64,000 nucleotides of DNA from Kluyvera sp040932435 (GTDB lineage Bacteria > Pseudomonadota > Gammaproteobacteria > Enterobacterales > Enterobacteriaceae), in NCBI RefSeq assembly GCF_040932435.1, contig NZ_JBFQGA010000007.1, positions 186,001-250,000 of the forward strand. The letters run 5' to 3'. Shown here piece after piece: positions 1 through 8,584 of this stretch. A program made the position numbers and the translations under genes. Within the stretch, counting starts at the first letter, position 1. Every line of letters starts with the position of its first letter. The notes below the pieces were generated by a model, which did not search any database, was not told the DNA's origin, and saw only the letters and a program-made list of their open reading frames with translations.

Positions 1-66
1 ACCTACTTCGTGCAGCCTTCAAATCGACGTCCGGCCCCGGACGAGAGCACTGCCGTCGCCTCCTAG
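1..66 (+). CDS. apaH: ApaH C-terminal end, diadenosine tetraphosphatase (partial)
   Basis: The first 66 bases read in frame 1 as 21 codons and a TAG stop. The peptide begins TYFVQPSNR, which matches the C-terminal end of the symmetrical Ap4A hydrolase ApaH as I remember it from E. coli (QYFVQPSNR near the end). ApaH cleaves diadenosine tetraphosphate to two ADP in the cytoplasm. The gene faces folA across a shared terminator, the same convergent arrangement as in E. coli. Only the extreme C-terminus is inside the window, so nothing can be said about the catalytic residues; the last dozen residues differ from E. coli, which is usual for this tail. Confidence 0.85.
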   Translation, partial: TYFVQPSNRRPAPDESTAVAS

Positions 67-82
67 TTCGCAGTCTAGACAC

Positions 83-117
83 AAAAAAACGCCGGGTTTA
101 TCCCGGCGTTTTTTTTA
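83..117. terminator. Bidirectional terminator between apaH and folA
   Basis: AACGCCGGG (88-96) pairs with CCCGGCGTT (102-110) around a short loop. It is flanked by an A-run on the left and a T-run on the right, so it can end transcription from both the apaH and folA sides. Confidence 0.85.
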
Positions 118-206
118 ATTGCCCGGTGGCGCAAACTCACCGGGATACAGCGTCATCATATATTTCGATTTCGTAGGCCTGATAAGCGCAGCGCCATCAG
201 GCTAAA
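118..206. repeat. REP-type intergenic repeat pair
   Basis: Two imperfect inverted repeats: TTGCCCGGTGGCG with CACCGGG, and GTAGGCCTGATAAGCGC with GCGCCATCAGGC. They belong to the REP/BIME family that recurs at 3340, 5941, 19788, 47070 and 52119. The unit lies just past the folA stop codon. Confidence 0.75.
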
Positions 207-211
207 CGCCC

Positions 212-691
212 TTAGCGACGCTCAAGCACTTCGAAACAGTAGCTATGGGAGTTCTGCTCATCCGCGTCATGGAACTCGCTGAATACCGATTCCCACTGGT
301 CAGGATCGTAATCCGGGAAATGGGTATCACCTTCCACTTCCGCATCAATATGCGTCAGATAGAGCTTATGAGCTTTCGGCAGGAACTGCTCGTACACGCG
401 ACCACCACCAATGACCATAATCTCTTCTACGTCACCACAGGCCGCGATAGCTTCATCGACTGACTTCACCCACTGCACGCGATCGTCGGTACCCGGCTGA
501 CTGCTGATAACGATGTTTTTACGGCCCGGCAACGGACGACCGATGGATTCCCAAGTCAGGCGGCCCATCACAACCGGTTTGTTTAATGTGTTGCGTTTAA
601 ACCAGGCCAGATCGGCCGGCAGGTCCCAGGGCATGGCGTTTTCCATACCGATAACGCGATCTACCGCTAGTGCAGCAATCAGACTGATCAT
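212..691 (-). CDS. folA: Dihydrofolate reductase
   Basis: FolA reduces dihydrofolate to tetrahydrofolate with NADPH in the cytoplasm and is the target of trimethoprim. The product is 159 residues, exactly the E. coli length, starting MISLIAALAVDRVIG. A longer reading with 12 extra N-terminal residues is possible but does not fit the family. The catalytic Asp27 (PADL), the Met20 loop and the cofactor-binding IGGGRVYEQ segment are present. Compared with the E. coli protein as I recall it, residue 23 is Asp rather than Asn and residue 45 is Leu rather than His. Positions where trimethoprim-resistance changes are known in E. coli (Pro21, Ala26, Asp27, Leu28, Trp30, Ile94) look wild type. The gene follows kefC on the same strand but has its own upstream gap of 155 bp. 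Confidence 0.97.
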   Translation of the reverse strand: MISLIAALAVDRVIGMENAMPWDLPADLAWFKRNTLNKPVVMGRLTWESIGRPLPGRKNIVISSQPGTDDRVQWVKSVDEAIAACGDVEEIMVIGGGRVYEQFLPKAHKLYLTHIDAEVEGDTHFPDYDPDQWESVFSEFHDADEQNSHSYCFEVLERR

Positions 692-765
692 TGAGTGTGT
701 CCCAGATGCGAAAAAAATTGTCGCCACTATACGGAAAGCATAAACTTTCGTCGACTGGCAGCCAG
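692..765 (-). promoter_or_regulatory. folA promoter region
   Basis: Read on the minus strand, a TATAGT -10 hexamer (726-731) is followed by GGCGACAATTTTTTTC, very like the E. coli folA promoter. The -35 element is weak. Placement of the -10 is supported; the exact transcription start is inferred. Confidence 0.5.
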
Positions 766-846
766 GTAAAGAATAAGAAAATTTTTAGATTTGCTGGCAA
801 GTCCACGAAGCTAAAGTGGACAGCCAGCATTACAGTTCAGGCGCGC

Positions 847-2715
847 TTACAGCGTTGGCTTGACCTCAGGTTCATCCTGCGGATTGCCGCTGTGCTTCCC
901 CTCCTCCGTTCCCTGCCAGCCGTGGCGCTGTACCAGCGACAGATGATTACGGTCTTCGTTGATGATTTCCGTCAGCATTGCGCTGGTGCGTTTAAACGCC
1001 GCCGCCCGTGAAGATGCGTCGTTTTCGGCCATCGTCACCATCTCTTCCATCAGCTGGATATTGAAACGACGGAATAGATCCGCACGCTCACGCGCTTCAT
1101 ACGCTCCGAGCCCCAACGACTCCAGCGCCAGTCGGCCCGACTTCAGCGCTCCTTCAAAGGTTTCACGCTCCGGCGCGTCCACTCCTGCTTGACGCAACTG
1201 AATATAGTGCTCAACGTCACGGGCACGCGCAATTACCGTCAGGTGTGGGAAATGCTCTTTAGCCAGTTCGGTCAGCGCCAAGCTGGCCTGCGGATCATCA
1301 ATGGCGTTTATCAACACCTCAGCCTTCGCCGCTCCCGCAGATTCCAGCAGATCGACCCTTGTCGCATCGCCGTAAAATACCTTCATATCGAATTTACGCA
1401 GCGTATCGACGTGGTCTGGATCATGATCGAGTATCACCATTTTGACGCCGCTGGAGAGCAGCAGACGACCGGTAATCTGACCAAAGCGACCGAAGCCCGC
1501 GATAATCACCCGCGGTTGTTCTTCATCAATCTCATCCGCTTCACGCGAATCGCCCGCGCTGGCGCGTTTCTCCAGACGCGTGAGGAGCACCAGAAGAATC
1601 GGCGTCGCCGCCATCGACAGCGCCACCGCGAGGGTCAGCGCTTTCGCCCAGTCGGCATCCAGCACATTCGCCATCTGCGCCGCGCCAAAGACCACAAAAG
1701 CAAACTCACTGCCCTGTCCCAGCAGCGCCGCAAACCACAGGCGCTGTGAACGCGGCACCTGCAGCGGTTTGGCTATCAGCCACAGCAGCAGTGATTTAAT
1801 CACCAAGAAGCCCACCAGCAGCGTAATAATCCGCAGCGGGTTATGAATCAAGGTGCCGAAATCGATAGACATGCCGACGCCGATGAAGAACAGCCCCAAC
1901 AGCAGCCCTTTAAACGGCTCGATATCGCTTTCCAGCGCATGGCGGTACTCGGAGCTTGCCAGCAGCACGCCGGCCAAAAATGCCCCCATCGCCATCGACA
2001 GGCCCACTTCTTCCAGCAACAAACCAAAGCCGAAGACGAGGAACAAGGCCACGGCGCTGAACACCTCGCGTAGCCCGGAGCGGGCAACGAAGCGTAACAG
2101 CGGTCGTGTAACATAGCGCCCCAGAACCACCACCAGCACCAATGCCCCAGCAACCTTCAGCGCGGAGAAAGCAAATGCGCCCAGCGTCGTCGTGCCACCG
2201 CTGGTCGCCAGCAGCGGGATCATGGCAACGAGCGGGATCGCCGCGATATCCTGGAACAGCAATACCGCAAAGGCGCTGCGCCCAACCTGCGTCACCGTGA
2301 GGTTACGCTCATTCATGGCCTGCATCGCGATGGCGGTCGAAGAGAGCGCCAGCGTCATGCCAATCAGTTCCGCCACCTGCCAACGCAGGCCGAGGAAAAT
2401 ACAGAAAGCGCCAATCAACGCACCACACAGCACCATTTGCAGCAACCCGCCGCCAAACACCGACGCTCTCAGCTTCCACAGCCGCTGCGGGTCTAGCTCC
2501 AAGCCAATCACAAACAGCATCAGCACCACGCCAATTTCCGCAAAGTGCAGAATGGCTTCTGCGTCGGTGACCAGCCGCAGCCCCCACGGGCCGATGATGC
2601 AGCCAGCAATCAGATAACCCAGCACCGAGCCCAGCCCCAGCCGCACGGCGATAGGCACAATCAGCGCCGCCGAACCCAGATAAATCAGCGCCTGTATGAG
2701 CGTATGGCTATCCAT
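847..2715 (-). CDS. kefC: Glutathione-gated K+/H+ antiporter KefC
   Basis: KefC is an inner-membrane potassium efflux system that is held closed by glutathione and opened by glutathione adducts, protecting the cell from electrophiles. The 622-residue product (E. coli: 620) has about 12 hydrophobic segments of the CPA2 sodium/proton exchanger type (about residues 1-380), then a cytoplasmic RCK/TrkA-N domain beginning near residue 400 with the nucleotide-binding motif GFGRFGQITG. The start MDSHTLIQAL was chosen because it gives the family length and overlaps kefF by 8 bp, as in E. coli. A longer open frame upstream is an overlap with kefF. The C-terminus ends in a charged, glutamate-rich tail. 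Confidence 0.96.
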   Translation of the reverse strand: MDSHTLIQALIYLGSAALIVPIAVRLGLGSVLGYLIAGCIIGPWGLRLVTDAEAILHFAEIGVVLMLFVIGLELDPQRLWKLRASVFGGGLLQMVLCGALIGAFCIFLGLRWQVAELIGMTLALSSTAIAMQAMNERNLTVTQVGRSAFAVLLFQDIAAIPLVAMIPLLATSGGTTTLGAFAFSALKVAGALVLVVVLGRYVTRPLLRFVARSGLREVFSAVALFLVFGFGLLLEEVGLSMAMGAFLAGVLLASSEYRHALESDIEPFKGLLLGLFFIGVGMSIDFGTLIHNPLRIITLLVGFLVIKSLLLWLIAKPLQVPRSQRLWFAALLGQGSEFAFVVFGAAQMANVLDADWAKALTLAVALSMAATPILLVLLTRLEKRASAGDSREADEIDEEQPRVIIAGFGRFGQITGRLLLSSGVKMVILDHDPDHVDTLRKFDMKVFYGDATRVDLLESAGAAKAEVLINAIDDPQASLALTELAKEHFPHLTVIARARDVEHYIQLRQAGVDAPERETFEGALKSGRLALESLGLGAYEARERADLFRRFNIQLMEEMVTMAENDASSRAAAFKRTSAMLTEIINEDRNHLSLVQRHGWQGTEEGKHSGNPQDEPEVKPTL

Positions 2716-3241
2716 TATTGTGCTCCTCCTGCCAGGCCAGCAGCCGTTGTTTATAGTGGCGGGCTTTCGCCTGCAGCGTCTCTTCATCACAGATAAAGGT
2801 GCAGTGCACGGCAAACGGCGGCAGCCATTTCATACCGCAATAGACGGCGGTCGCTTCCAGCGGTTGCCCCAAGACTTCAAAGCCAGGATGCGAGCCGATA
2901 TCAAAGTGCGTTTCCCCGCCGCCGGTGGTCACCGCCCACATCACGCTCTTACCGTGCAGAGCCGTGCCGCCATGACCATATGCCCAGCCGTGCGACAGCA
3001 CTTTATCCAACCATAGCTTGAGCAGCGGCGGCGTGCTGTACCACTGCATTGGGTGCTGCAAAATAACCAGATCGGCGCGAGATAGCGCCTCCTGCTCGGC
3101 GGCGATATCGATATTAAAATCGGGATAGAGGTGATAGAGAGAACGGATTTCAACTCCGTCGAGCGTCCTTACCTGCTCAAGCATTCGCTTATTCGCATGC
3201 GAGTGATGCGGATAAGGATGCGCATAAATTATCAGAATCAT
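2708..3241 (-). CDS. kefF: KefC ancillary flavoprotein / quinone oxidoreductase KefF
   Basis: KefF is a cytoplasmic FMN-dependent quinone oxidoreductase of the DT-diaphorase/flavodoxin-like family; it binds the KefC RCK domain and is needed for full KefC activity. The 177-residue product starts MILIIYAHPYPHHSHAN, the flavin-phosphate binding strand-loop of the family, and contains the HPMQWYSTPPLLK segment typical of these enzymes. It sits directly upstream of kefC and overlaps its start by 8 bp, so the two are co-transcribed. Confidence 0.95.
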   Translation of the reverse strand: MILIIYAHPYPHHSHANKRMLEQVRTLDGVEIRSLYHLYPDFNIDIAAEQEALSRADLVILQHPMQWYSTPPLLKLWLDKVLSHGWAYGHGGTALHGKSVMWAVTTGGGETHFDIGSHPGFEVLGQPLEATAVYCGMKWLPPFAVHCTFICDEETLQAKARHYKQRLLAWQEEHNNG

Positions 3242-3339
3242 AATTAGCCTGTCTTACTTCATTATTTTACCACTGAGTTTAGACAGTTAATGATGACACT
3301 TACAGGATCAGATCGCGTAACCGCAGGAATTGGGGGCAG

Positions 3340-3410
3340 TAGGCTGGATTAGGCGTTTACGCCGCCATCCGGCAACCGGTGCCGGATGGCGCTGAGTTTA
3401 TCAGGCCTAC
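3340..3410. repeat. REP/BIME repeat
   Basis: Two head-to-head REP units: TAGGCTGGATTAGGCG with CGCCATCCGGC, then GCCGGATGGCGC with TTATCAGGCCTAC. The element lies between the kefF promoter and the end of the MFS gene and marks the left border of the accessory block. Confidence 0.8.
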
Positions 3411-3437
3411 CGCGTTAAGCATTGTCCCCGTAAAGGC

Positions 3438-4748
3438 TCAGGAAGGTTGATTGACCGGCTTATCTGAAACCGATGGTGCGTCTGGTGTTTGGTTCAGGTC
3501 GCAGTTTTTCGGCAGGAAGAAGGTAATGGTCCCGGCGATAATCAGCGAGCCGGCCAGCGCGCAAACTGCCACGTTCTGGCCGTAGAAGTAAATCATCACC
3601 CCCACCAAATACGGGCCGCAGAAGCCACCCAGATTGCCCAAGCCATTAATCACACCGCGTGCGCTGCCCGCCACTTCCGGCATCGCAATACGTCCGGGGA
3701 TCGACCAGAACGGGCTGGTTGCCGCCTTCAGGAAGAAGCCACAGACCACCAGCGCGATGTAGGCCGCAACCACATGGTCACGCAGCACCACGGAAGCCAG
3801 CAGCGCAAGGGCGAAACCGTAGAGCGAGAACCGTACCCACAGCCGGCGCTTGCCGCTTTTGTCGCTAAATAGCGAAATGATATAGATCCCTGCGAGCGTC
3901 GCGACAAACGGTAAGATAGCCAGCATACCGACGCTCGCCATACTGCCCCCGGTCAGGTTTTTCAGAATGGTCGGCAGCCACAGCGTGTAGCCGTAATCCC
4001 CGGTCTGGTAGAAAAAGTTCAGCAGCACCAATTTCATCAGCCCAGAGTTACGGAACACCTCCCGCACCGGAGCCTTACTGACCGGCGCTTCTGTTCTACG
4101 CGCTTCGCGCTCGGCGTTCAGCGCCGTCAGCAGATATTCTCGTTCGCGAGGAGGAAGCCAGCGCGCCTCTTCTGGACGATCGCTTATCATCAGCCACCAC
4201 ACCAGCAGCACCACCAGCGACAGTAGCCCTTCGATAATAAACAGCCAGCGCCAGTCCAGCGCGGCAATAATCGCCCCGGATACCGGAGCCGTTAACATGC
4301 CGCCCAGCGGGGCGAACATCATCACAAAGGCGTTAGCACGGCCAATCTCTTTTTCCGGGAACCAGTTGCTGATCATCGTCAGTACGACCGGCAGCATACC
4401 GCCTTCAGAAATGCCGAGAATAAAGCGCAGCACTAGCAATTGATATTCATGGGTAACAAAGCCAGTGGCTATTGAGACCACCGCCCACGCCAGTAATGAC
4501 CAAGCAATGAAACGTTTCCCACTGCCGTTAACGGCAATACGCCCACCCGGTATTTGCAGGAATAAATAACCAATAAAAAATATACCGCTGGCAACACCGG
4601 CCATCTGGCTGGTAATACCTAAATCGGATTCCATGCCGCCGGGAAGCGCGAAACTAATATTAACCCGGTCCATAAATGAAATAATGCACGCGATGAGAAC
4701 AGGCGCAATGATGCGCAGCCAGCGGGTGCCAGGTATTTTCTCATTCAT
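3438..4748 (-). CDS. MFS transporter of the anion:cation symporter family (keto-gluconate type)
   Basis: This is a 436-residue inner-membrane major-facilitator protein with 12 predicted membrane segments. Its N-terminus (FMDRVNISFALPG) has the DRVN signature of the anion:cation symporter family, which carries sugar acids such as hexuronates, galactonate, glucarate and 2-ketogluconate. The hydrophilic loop between segments 6 and 7 (about residues 190-225, ending EAPVSKAPVREVF) is typical. The gene is 58 bp downstream of a 2-hydroxyacid dehydrogenase on the same strand, and a gluconate 5-dehydrogenase-like reductase and gluconokinase lie beyond the regulator. I infer that it imports a keto-gluconate (2-keto-, 5-keto- or 2,5-diketo-D-gluconate). 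The precise substrate cannot be read from sequence. Confidence 0.85.
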   Translation of the reverse strand: MNEKIPGTRWLRIIAPVLIACIISFMDRVNISFALPGGMESDLGITSQMAGVASGIFFIGYLFLQIPGGRIAVNGSGKRFIAWSLLAWAVVSIATGFVTHEYQLLVLRFILGISEGGMLPVVLTMISNWFPEKEIGRANAFVMMFAPLGGMLTAPVSGAIIAALDWRWLFIIEGLLSLVVLLVWWLMISDRPEEARWLPPREREYLLTALNAEREARRTEAPVSKAPVREVFRNSGLMKLVLLNFFYQTGDYGYTLWLPTILKNLTGGSMASVGMLAILPFVATLAGIYIISLFSDKSGKRRLWVRFSLYGFALALLASVVLRDHVVAAYIALVVCGFFLKAATSPFWSIPGRIAMPEVAGSARGVINGLGNLGGFCGPYLVGVMIYFYGQNVAVCALAGSLIIAGTITFFLPKNCDLNQTPDAPSVSDKPVNQPS

Positions 4749-4806
4749 AATTCACACTCTCTGTAGAGGGAAAGTCACGTCATTGAATGGCGAGAAAACG
4801 TCATCC

Positions 4807-5757
4807 TTAATCAATGGCATTCGGTAATGGTGCGTGGTCAAAAAAGGCAGCGACATTATTAAAGACCACCTCACTCATCCTCTGGCGAGTTTCATGGGTG
4901 GCGCTCGCCACATGCGGCTGCAGAACCACGTTATCCATTGCTATCAGCGCCGCTGGCACGTTCGGCTCATCTTCATAAACATCCAGCGCGGCTCCGGCAA
5001 TCACCCCGTTTTGTAACGCGTGAATTAAGGCTTTTTCATCTACCAACGTGCCGCGCGCAATGTTGATAAGCCACGCATGTTTGGGCATCACGTTAAACAC
5101 GCTGGCGTCAATCAGCCCACGGTTGGCAGCGCCGCCAGAAGCGGCAATCACCAGGAAATCGCTTTCATGTGCGAGGGTGTGCAGGTCAGCGCACCACTGG
5201 TAATCGACATGGCTGAGCTTTTTACGGTCGGTATAAAGAATCTCCATATCAAAACCGCTGGCACGACGGGCAATGGCTTGGCCGATATTGCCCATGCCGA
5301 AAATGCCGATACGCTTGCCGCTGACCTGGGTCGCCAGCACTGGAGCCTGTTTGAGCCATTTGCCTTCACGGACGAATTTATCGCCTTGGCAGAGTTGGCG
5401 TGCGCCGGATAACAGCAGCCCCATAGCCAGATCGGCAACATCGTTGGTCAGCACGCCGGAGGTGATGGTTACCGCGATTTGATGAGCGCGGGTGTAGTCG
5501 AGATCCACCGCGTCGGTTCCCACGCCGAAGACCGCCACCAAGCCCACGTTTGGCAGGGCTTCCAGTACCGTACGGGAGACGCCAATATCGCCACGGGTTA
5601 CCACAGCCTTAACCTCGGCGCCCACTTCGCGTAAGAACGCCTGCGGATCGGCCTGTTCATAAAGGCGATAGACTTGGAATGCGCTGCACAATTTATCCAG
5701 CAAGCCGTCGACGACCGGAGCAATCAACAACACAGTATTCGGGTTTGCAGTATTCAT
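4807..5757 (-). CDS. D-2-hydroxyacid dehydrogenase (GhrB/2-ketogluconate reductase type)
   Basis: This NAD(P)-dependent 2-hydroxyacid dehydrogenase has 316 residues. The Rossmann motif GMGNIGQAIARR lies near residue 155. The family's NIARGTLVDEKAL segment supplies the catalytic Arg, and the catalytic His is in LQPHVASAT (His282). The start MNTANPNTV is preferred: it gives the family length, although the frame stays open 27 codons further. Relatives reduce glyoxylate, hydroxypyruvate and 2-ketogluconate. It is the first gene of a two-gene operon with the sugar-acid transporter. Since the divergent operon turns 5-ketogluconate into gluconate and then 6-phosphogluconate, a role in reducing 2-keto-D-gluconate or 2,5-diketo-D-gluconate is the simplest inference. 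The upstream region is 268 bp and includes a REP element. Confidence 0.85.
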   Translation of the reverse strand: MNTANPNTVLLIAPVVDGLLDKLCSAFQVYRLYEQADPQAFLREVGAEVKAVVTRGDIGVSRTVLEALPNVGLVAVFGVGTDAVDLDYTRAHQIAVTITSGVLTNDVADLAMGLLLSGARQLCQGDKFVREGKWLKQAPVLATQVSGKRIGIFGMGNIGQAIARRASGFDMEILYTDRKKLSHVDYQWCADLHTLAHESDFLVIAASGGAANRGLIDASVFNVMPKHAWLINIARGTLVDEKALIHALQNGVIAGAALDVYEDEPNVPAALIAMDNVVLQPHVASATHETRQRMSEVVFNNVAAFFDHAPLPNAID

Positions 5758-5940
5758 CGTTTTACCTGTTTGAGAGTTCGAAAATTCGTTATGCCTATCA
5801 AACGGGTTTTCACGCGGGCATTTTGCGATCCGCATCACGCTAGATCGTGTTAGAAATCAGTGTTACGGATGACGTGATCGTGGAAGCAAAAGCCCGAAGA
5901 AATGCGGGCTGGATGGCAACAATTGAATAACATTACAGCG

Positions 5941-6008
5941 GTAGGCCGGATAAGGCGTTTACGCCGCCATCCGGCACATTGCCGGGGCGCCTTGCTTGCC
6001 CGGCCTAC
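5941..6008. repeat. REP/BIME repeat
   Basis: GTAGGCCGGATAAGGCG and CGCCGCCATCCGGC form one REP hairpin; the second half, GCCGGGGCGCCTTGCTTGCCCGGCCTAC, is a degenerate inverted copy. It lies between the dehydrogenase promoter and the LacI regulator stop codon. Confidence 0.8.
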
Positions 6009-6025
6009 AGCATGAGTGTACGAGG

Positions 6026-7018
6026 CTAGATGGTTTCACCCATCGACAGACGATAGTGCAGGTCAACTTTCTCGATGGTCGGTAAACCTTTTATTTTCTT
6101 AATTAAAATCTCAGTGGCGACTTTGCCCATCTCAAAACGCGGGGTCAATACGCTGGCCAGTCGTGGGCTAACAATCTGGCCAATCTCCAGCCCGTGGAAA
6201 CCGGCAATGGCCATCTCTTGCGGCACCGTGATACCGGCGGCGAGGCACTCCTGTAACACGCCAACGGCAAGATCGTCGTTGGTGCATAAAATCGCGTCCA
6301 TCTCTTTATACATCTGCCGTGCCAGCGTCATCATGCCGGTGCCAATCGACACTGAAGAGACCTTATTCGGCGCAATGCGTCCGACCGCTAAACCGGTCGC
6401 TTCCATCGCATCACAGTAGCCCGCATAGCGCTGTTCATCGCGGATATCGGACATCGAGCCAAAATAGATAATCTGTTTTTTGCCGCTGGCTAGCAGCATA
6501 TTCGTCATATCAAATCCAGCGCGGTAATTGTCAAAGCCCACATTAATACGGCCGGCGTTATCAGATAGGCCCATCACTTCAGCAATCGGGATTTTCGCCG
6601 CCTTGAGGTATTTCTCAGCGCGCAGAGTATGCACGGACTCGGTTAATAGCAGCGCTTTAACGTTCAGGGCCAGCACAGTGGCAATTTGCTCCTCTTCGCG
6701 CAGGCTGTCGTAATCGTAATTCACCACCAGCGTTTGATAGCCATGAGCGGTAGTGACCGATTCAACGCCAGCTAAAACATCGGCAAATATTTGGTTATTA
6801 AAGGAGGGGATCAGTACGCCAATACGCGGCGCAATATTACTGCTGATGGCGGGGTTATCGGCATCAGGTTGATAGCCCACTTCGGCAATCACGCAGGCGA
6901 TCCGCTGCGCCGTTTCCGGCTTGACCTTTTCCGGCGTTCGCAGATAACGACTGACGGTCATTTTGGTTACGCCCGCGAGCGTCGCAATATCATCTAGCGT
7001 TATCCGTTGTGCTTTCAT
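6026..7018 (-). CDS. LacI/GalR-family regulator of the keto-gluconate genes (GntR/IdnR-like)
   Basis: The 330-residue product begins with a LacI-type helix-turn-helix (ITLDDIATLAGVTKMTVSRY, about residues 6-25) and hinge, followed by a periplasmic-binding-protein-like sensor domain starting near residue 62 (IGVLIPSFNNQIFADVLAG). The overall look is that of the gluconate repressors GntR and IdnR. It is transcribed away from the reductase-gluconokinase operon, with a 256-bp shared control region that contains a CRP-like site, and it lies immediately before the dehydrogenase-transporter operon. It most likely controls both. The effector (gluconate, 6-phosphogluconate or a keto-gluconate) is not known from sequence. 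Confidence 0.88.
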   Translation of the reverse strand: MKAQRITLDDIATLAGVTKMTVSRYLRTPEKVKPETAQRIACVIAEVGYQPDADNPAISSNIAPRIGVLIPSFNNQIFADVLAGVESVTTAHGYQTLVVNYDYDSLREEEQIATVLALNVKALLLTESVHTLRAEKYLKAAKIPIAEVMGLSDNAGRINVGFDNYRAGFDMTNMLLASGKKQIIYFGSMSDIRDEQRYAGYCDAMEATGLAVGRIAPNKVSSVSIGTGMMTLARQMYKEMDAILCTNDDLAVGVLQECLAAGITVPQEMAIAGFHGLEIGQIVSPRLASVLTPRFEMGKVATEILIKKIKGLPTIEKVDLHYRLSMGETI

Positions 7019-7182
7019 TCACCCTGTCCGTCATTGCCAAGTTCTGTCCCGCTATTATGCCCGCAAGCGCCACAAAAGAGAATGCGCTAACACCGGCCCA
7101 AAGCCCCGTACAATGCGGTTTCCCCCGCGATTTCCGCCTTTGGATCACAGATGCTGTAACCCCTTTTTGTAACATAGTTGGC

Positions 7183-7198
7183 AGTGATCTACTTCACA
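7183..7198. promoter_or_regulatory. Candidate CRP site in front of the gluconate reductase operon
   Basis: The sequence AGTGA-TCTACT-TCACA matches the CRP consensus TGTGA-N6-TCACA at 9 of 10 core positions. It is 76 bp upstream of the reductase start and in the control region shared with the LacI regulator, which suggests catabolite control. Confidence 0.6.
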
Positions 7199-7274
7199 GT
7201 TTCACCTCGGCAAAAACCGTGAGATAGACAGCATCTTCCCAGGGCGCATTCAGCCCGTGATACAGGAAACTGCG

Positions 7275-8039
7275 ATGAACAACTTATTTAGTCTTCAGGG
7301 CAAACGTATTTTAATCACCGGCTCCGGTCAGGGCATCGGCTATGTCATGGCACAAGGGCTGGCGCAATACGGCGCGGAAATCATCATCAACGACATCTCC
7401 GCCGAACGTGCGGAACAGGCGGCGATGAAGCTCCGCGATGAAGGCGCGACCGCCCACACCGCGGTCTTTAACGTCACCGACCCGGATTCCGTTGAAGCCG
7501 CTATCGCCGATATCGAAGAAAACATTGGTGCTATCGATGTGCTGTTCAATAACGCCGGGATCCAACGCCGCCATCCCTTCACAGAGTTTCCGGTACAAGA
7601 GTGGAACGACGTGATTGCCGTTAACCAGACCGCCGTTTTCCTCGTCTCTCAGGCAGTCGCCAAACGCATGGTGACTCGTAACGCGGGGAAAATCGTCAAT
7701 ATTTGCTCAATGCAAAGCGAGCTGGGACGCGACACCATCACCCCTTACGCCGCCGCCAAAGGCGCCGTCAAAATGTTGACGCGCGGCATGTGCGTAGAGC
7801 TGGCGCGCCACAACATTCAGGTTAACGGCATTGCGCCCGGCTATTTTAAAACCGCGATGACCCAAGCGTTGGTTGACGACAAAGCCTTTACCGATTGGCT
7901 GTGCAAACGCACGCCAGCCGCCCGCTGGGGCGATCCGCAGGAGCTGGTTGGCGCGGCGGTTTTCCTGTCATCAAAAGCGTCGAACTTTGTTAACGGACAT
8001 CTGCTGTTCGTTGACGGCGGCATGCTGGTTGCGGTGTAA
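7275..8039 (+). CDS. Short-chain reductase, gluconate 5-dehydrogenase (IdnO-like)
   Basis: IdnO-type enzymes reduce 5-keto-D-gluconate to D-gluconate with NADPH. The product has 254 residues, the same as E. coli IdnO. It shows the cofactor motif TGSGQGIG (residues 15-22), NNAG (92-95) and the catalytic set Ser145, Tyr158, Lys162 (YAAAK). The start MNNLFSLQGKR follows an AGGA ribosome-binding site 7 bp away; an upstream in-frame ATG at 7257 lacks one and adds six non-family residues. It leads a three-gene operon with gluconokinase (14 bp downstream) and a YhcH-family protein. Assignment to the IdnO subgroup rests on length and context; a related sugar-acid reductase is possible. Confidence 0.87.
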   Translation: MNNLFSLQGKRILITGSGQGIGYVMAQGLAQYGAEIIINDISAERAEQAAMKLRDEGATAHTAVFNVTDPDSVEAAIADIEENIGAIDVLFNNAGIQRRHPFTEFPVQEWNDVIAVNQTAVFLVSQAVAKRMVTRNAGKIVNICSMQSELGRDTITPYAAAKGAVKMLTRGMCVELARHNIQVNGIAPGYFKTAMTQALVDDKAFTDWLCKRTPAARWGDPQELVGAAVFLSSKASNFVNGHLLFVDGGMLVAV

Positions 8040-8053
8040 ATAAGGAGTCACTT

Positions 8054-8584
8054 ATGGCAGGGCAATGCATTATTTTGATGGGGGTTTCCGGCACCGGAAA
8101 AACCACCGTCGGGCTGGCGCTCTCGCAGGCGCTAGGCGCGAAGTTTATCGACGGTGACGATCTGCACCCACGGCAAAACATCGTCAAAATGGCTTCCGGT
8201 CAACCGCTGGAAGATAGCGACCGTCAGCCGTGGCTTGAACGCATCGGCGACGTCATTTTCAGCCTTGGGCAGAAAAACGAATCCGGCGTATTGGTCTGTT
8301 CGGCGCTGAAAAAACGTTATCGTGACCAGCTACGTGCGGGTAATCCACATCTGCGCTTTCTGTGGCTGACGGGCGATTACGACTGCATTTTGCAGCGCAT
8401 GAAGGCACGTGTGGGGCACTTTATGCCGGAAGCGCTGTTGCGCAGCCAGTTTGCCGCGCTCGAAGCGCCGGACGCTAGCGAGCCGGATATCCTGCCAGTC
8501 GACGTTTCAACCGATGTCTCCAGCATTGTCGCCCGCTCATTAACCCTTTTATCTCATCAACCCTCACAGGGAGTTCCGGCATGA
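8054..8584 (+). CDS. Gluconokinase (GntK/IdnK type)
   Basis: This enzyme phosphorylates D-gluconate to 6-phosphogluconate with ATP, feeding the Entner-Doudoroff and pentose phosphate pathways. The 176-residue protein has the Walker A motif GVSGTGKT at residues 10-17, the family signature DGDDLHP at about residues 34-40, and the KMASGQPLEDSDRQPWL segment that is nearly invariant in gluconokinases. A good ribosome-binding site (AAGGAG) sits 7 bp before the start. Its stop codon overlaps the next start (ATGA), so translation is coupled. It completes the path from keto-gluconate to central metabolism in this module. Confidence 0.95.
   Translation: MAGQCIILMGVSGTGKTTVGLALSQALGAKFIDGDDLHPRQNIVKMASGQPLEDSDRQPWLERIGDVIFSLGQKNESGVLVCSALKKRYRDQLRAGNPHLRFLWLTGDYDCILQRMKARVGHFMPEALLRSQFAALEAPDASEPDILPVDVSTDVSSIVARSLTLLSHQPSQGVPA

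Noticed and set aside
212..691. FolA substitutions at 23 and 45 as trimethoprim resistance
   Set aside because: The positions linked to resistance (21, 26, 27, 28, 30, 94) look wild type; the differences fit ordinary variation between genera.
847..3241. Many overlapping reading frames on the opposite strand of kefC and kefF
   Set aside because: They have no ribosome-binding sites or family motifs and mirror the codon structure of the true genes. The same applies to antisense frames over carB, ileS, dnaK and others.
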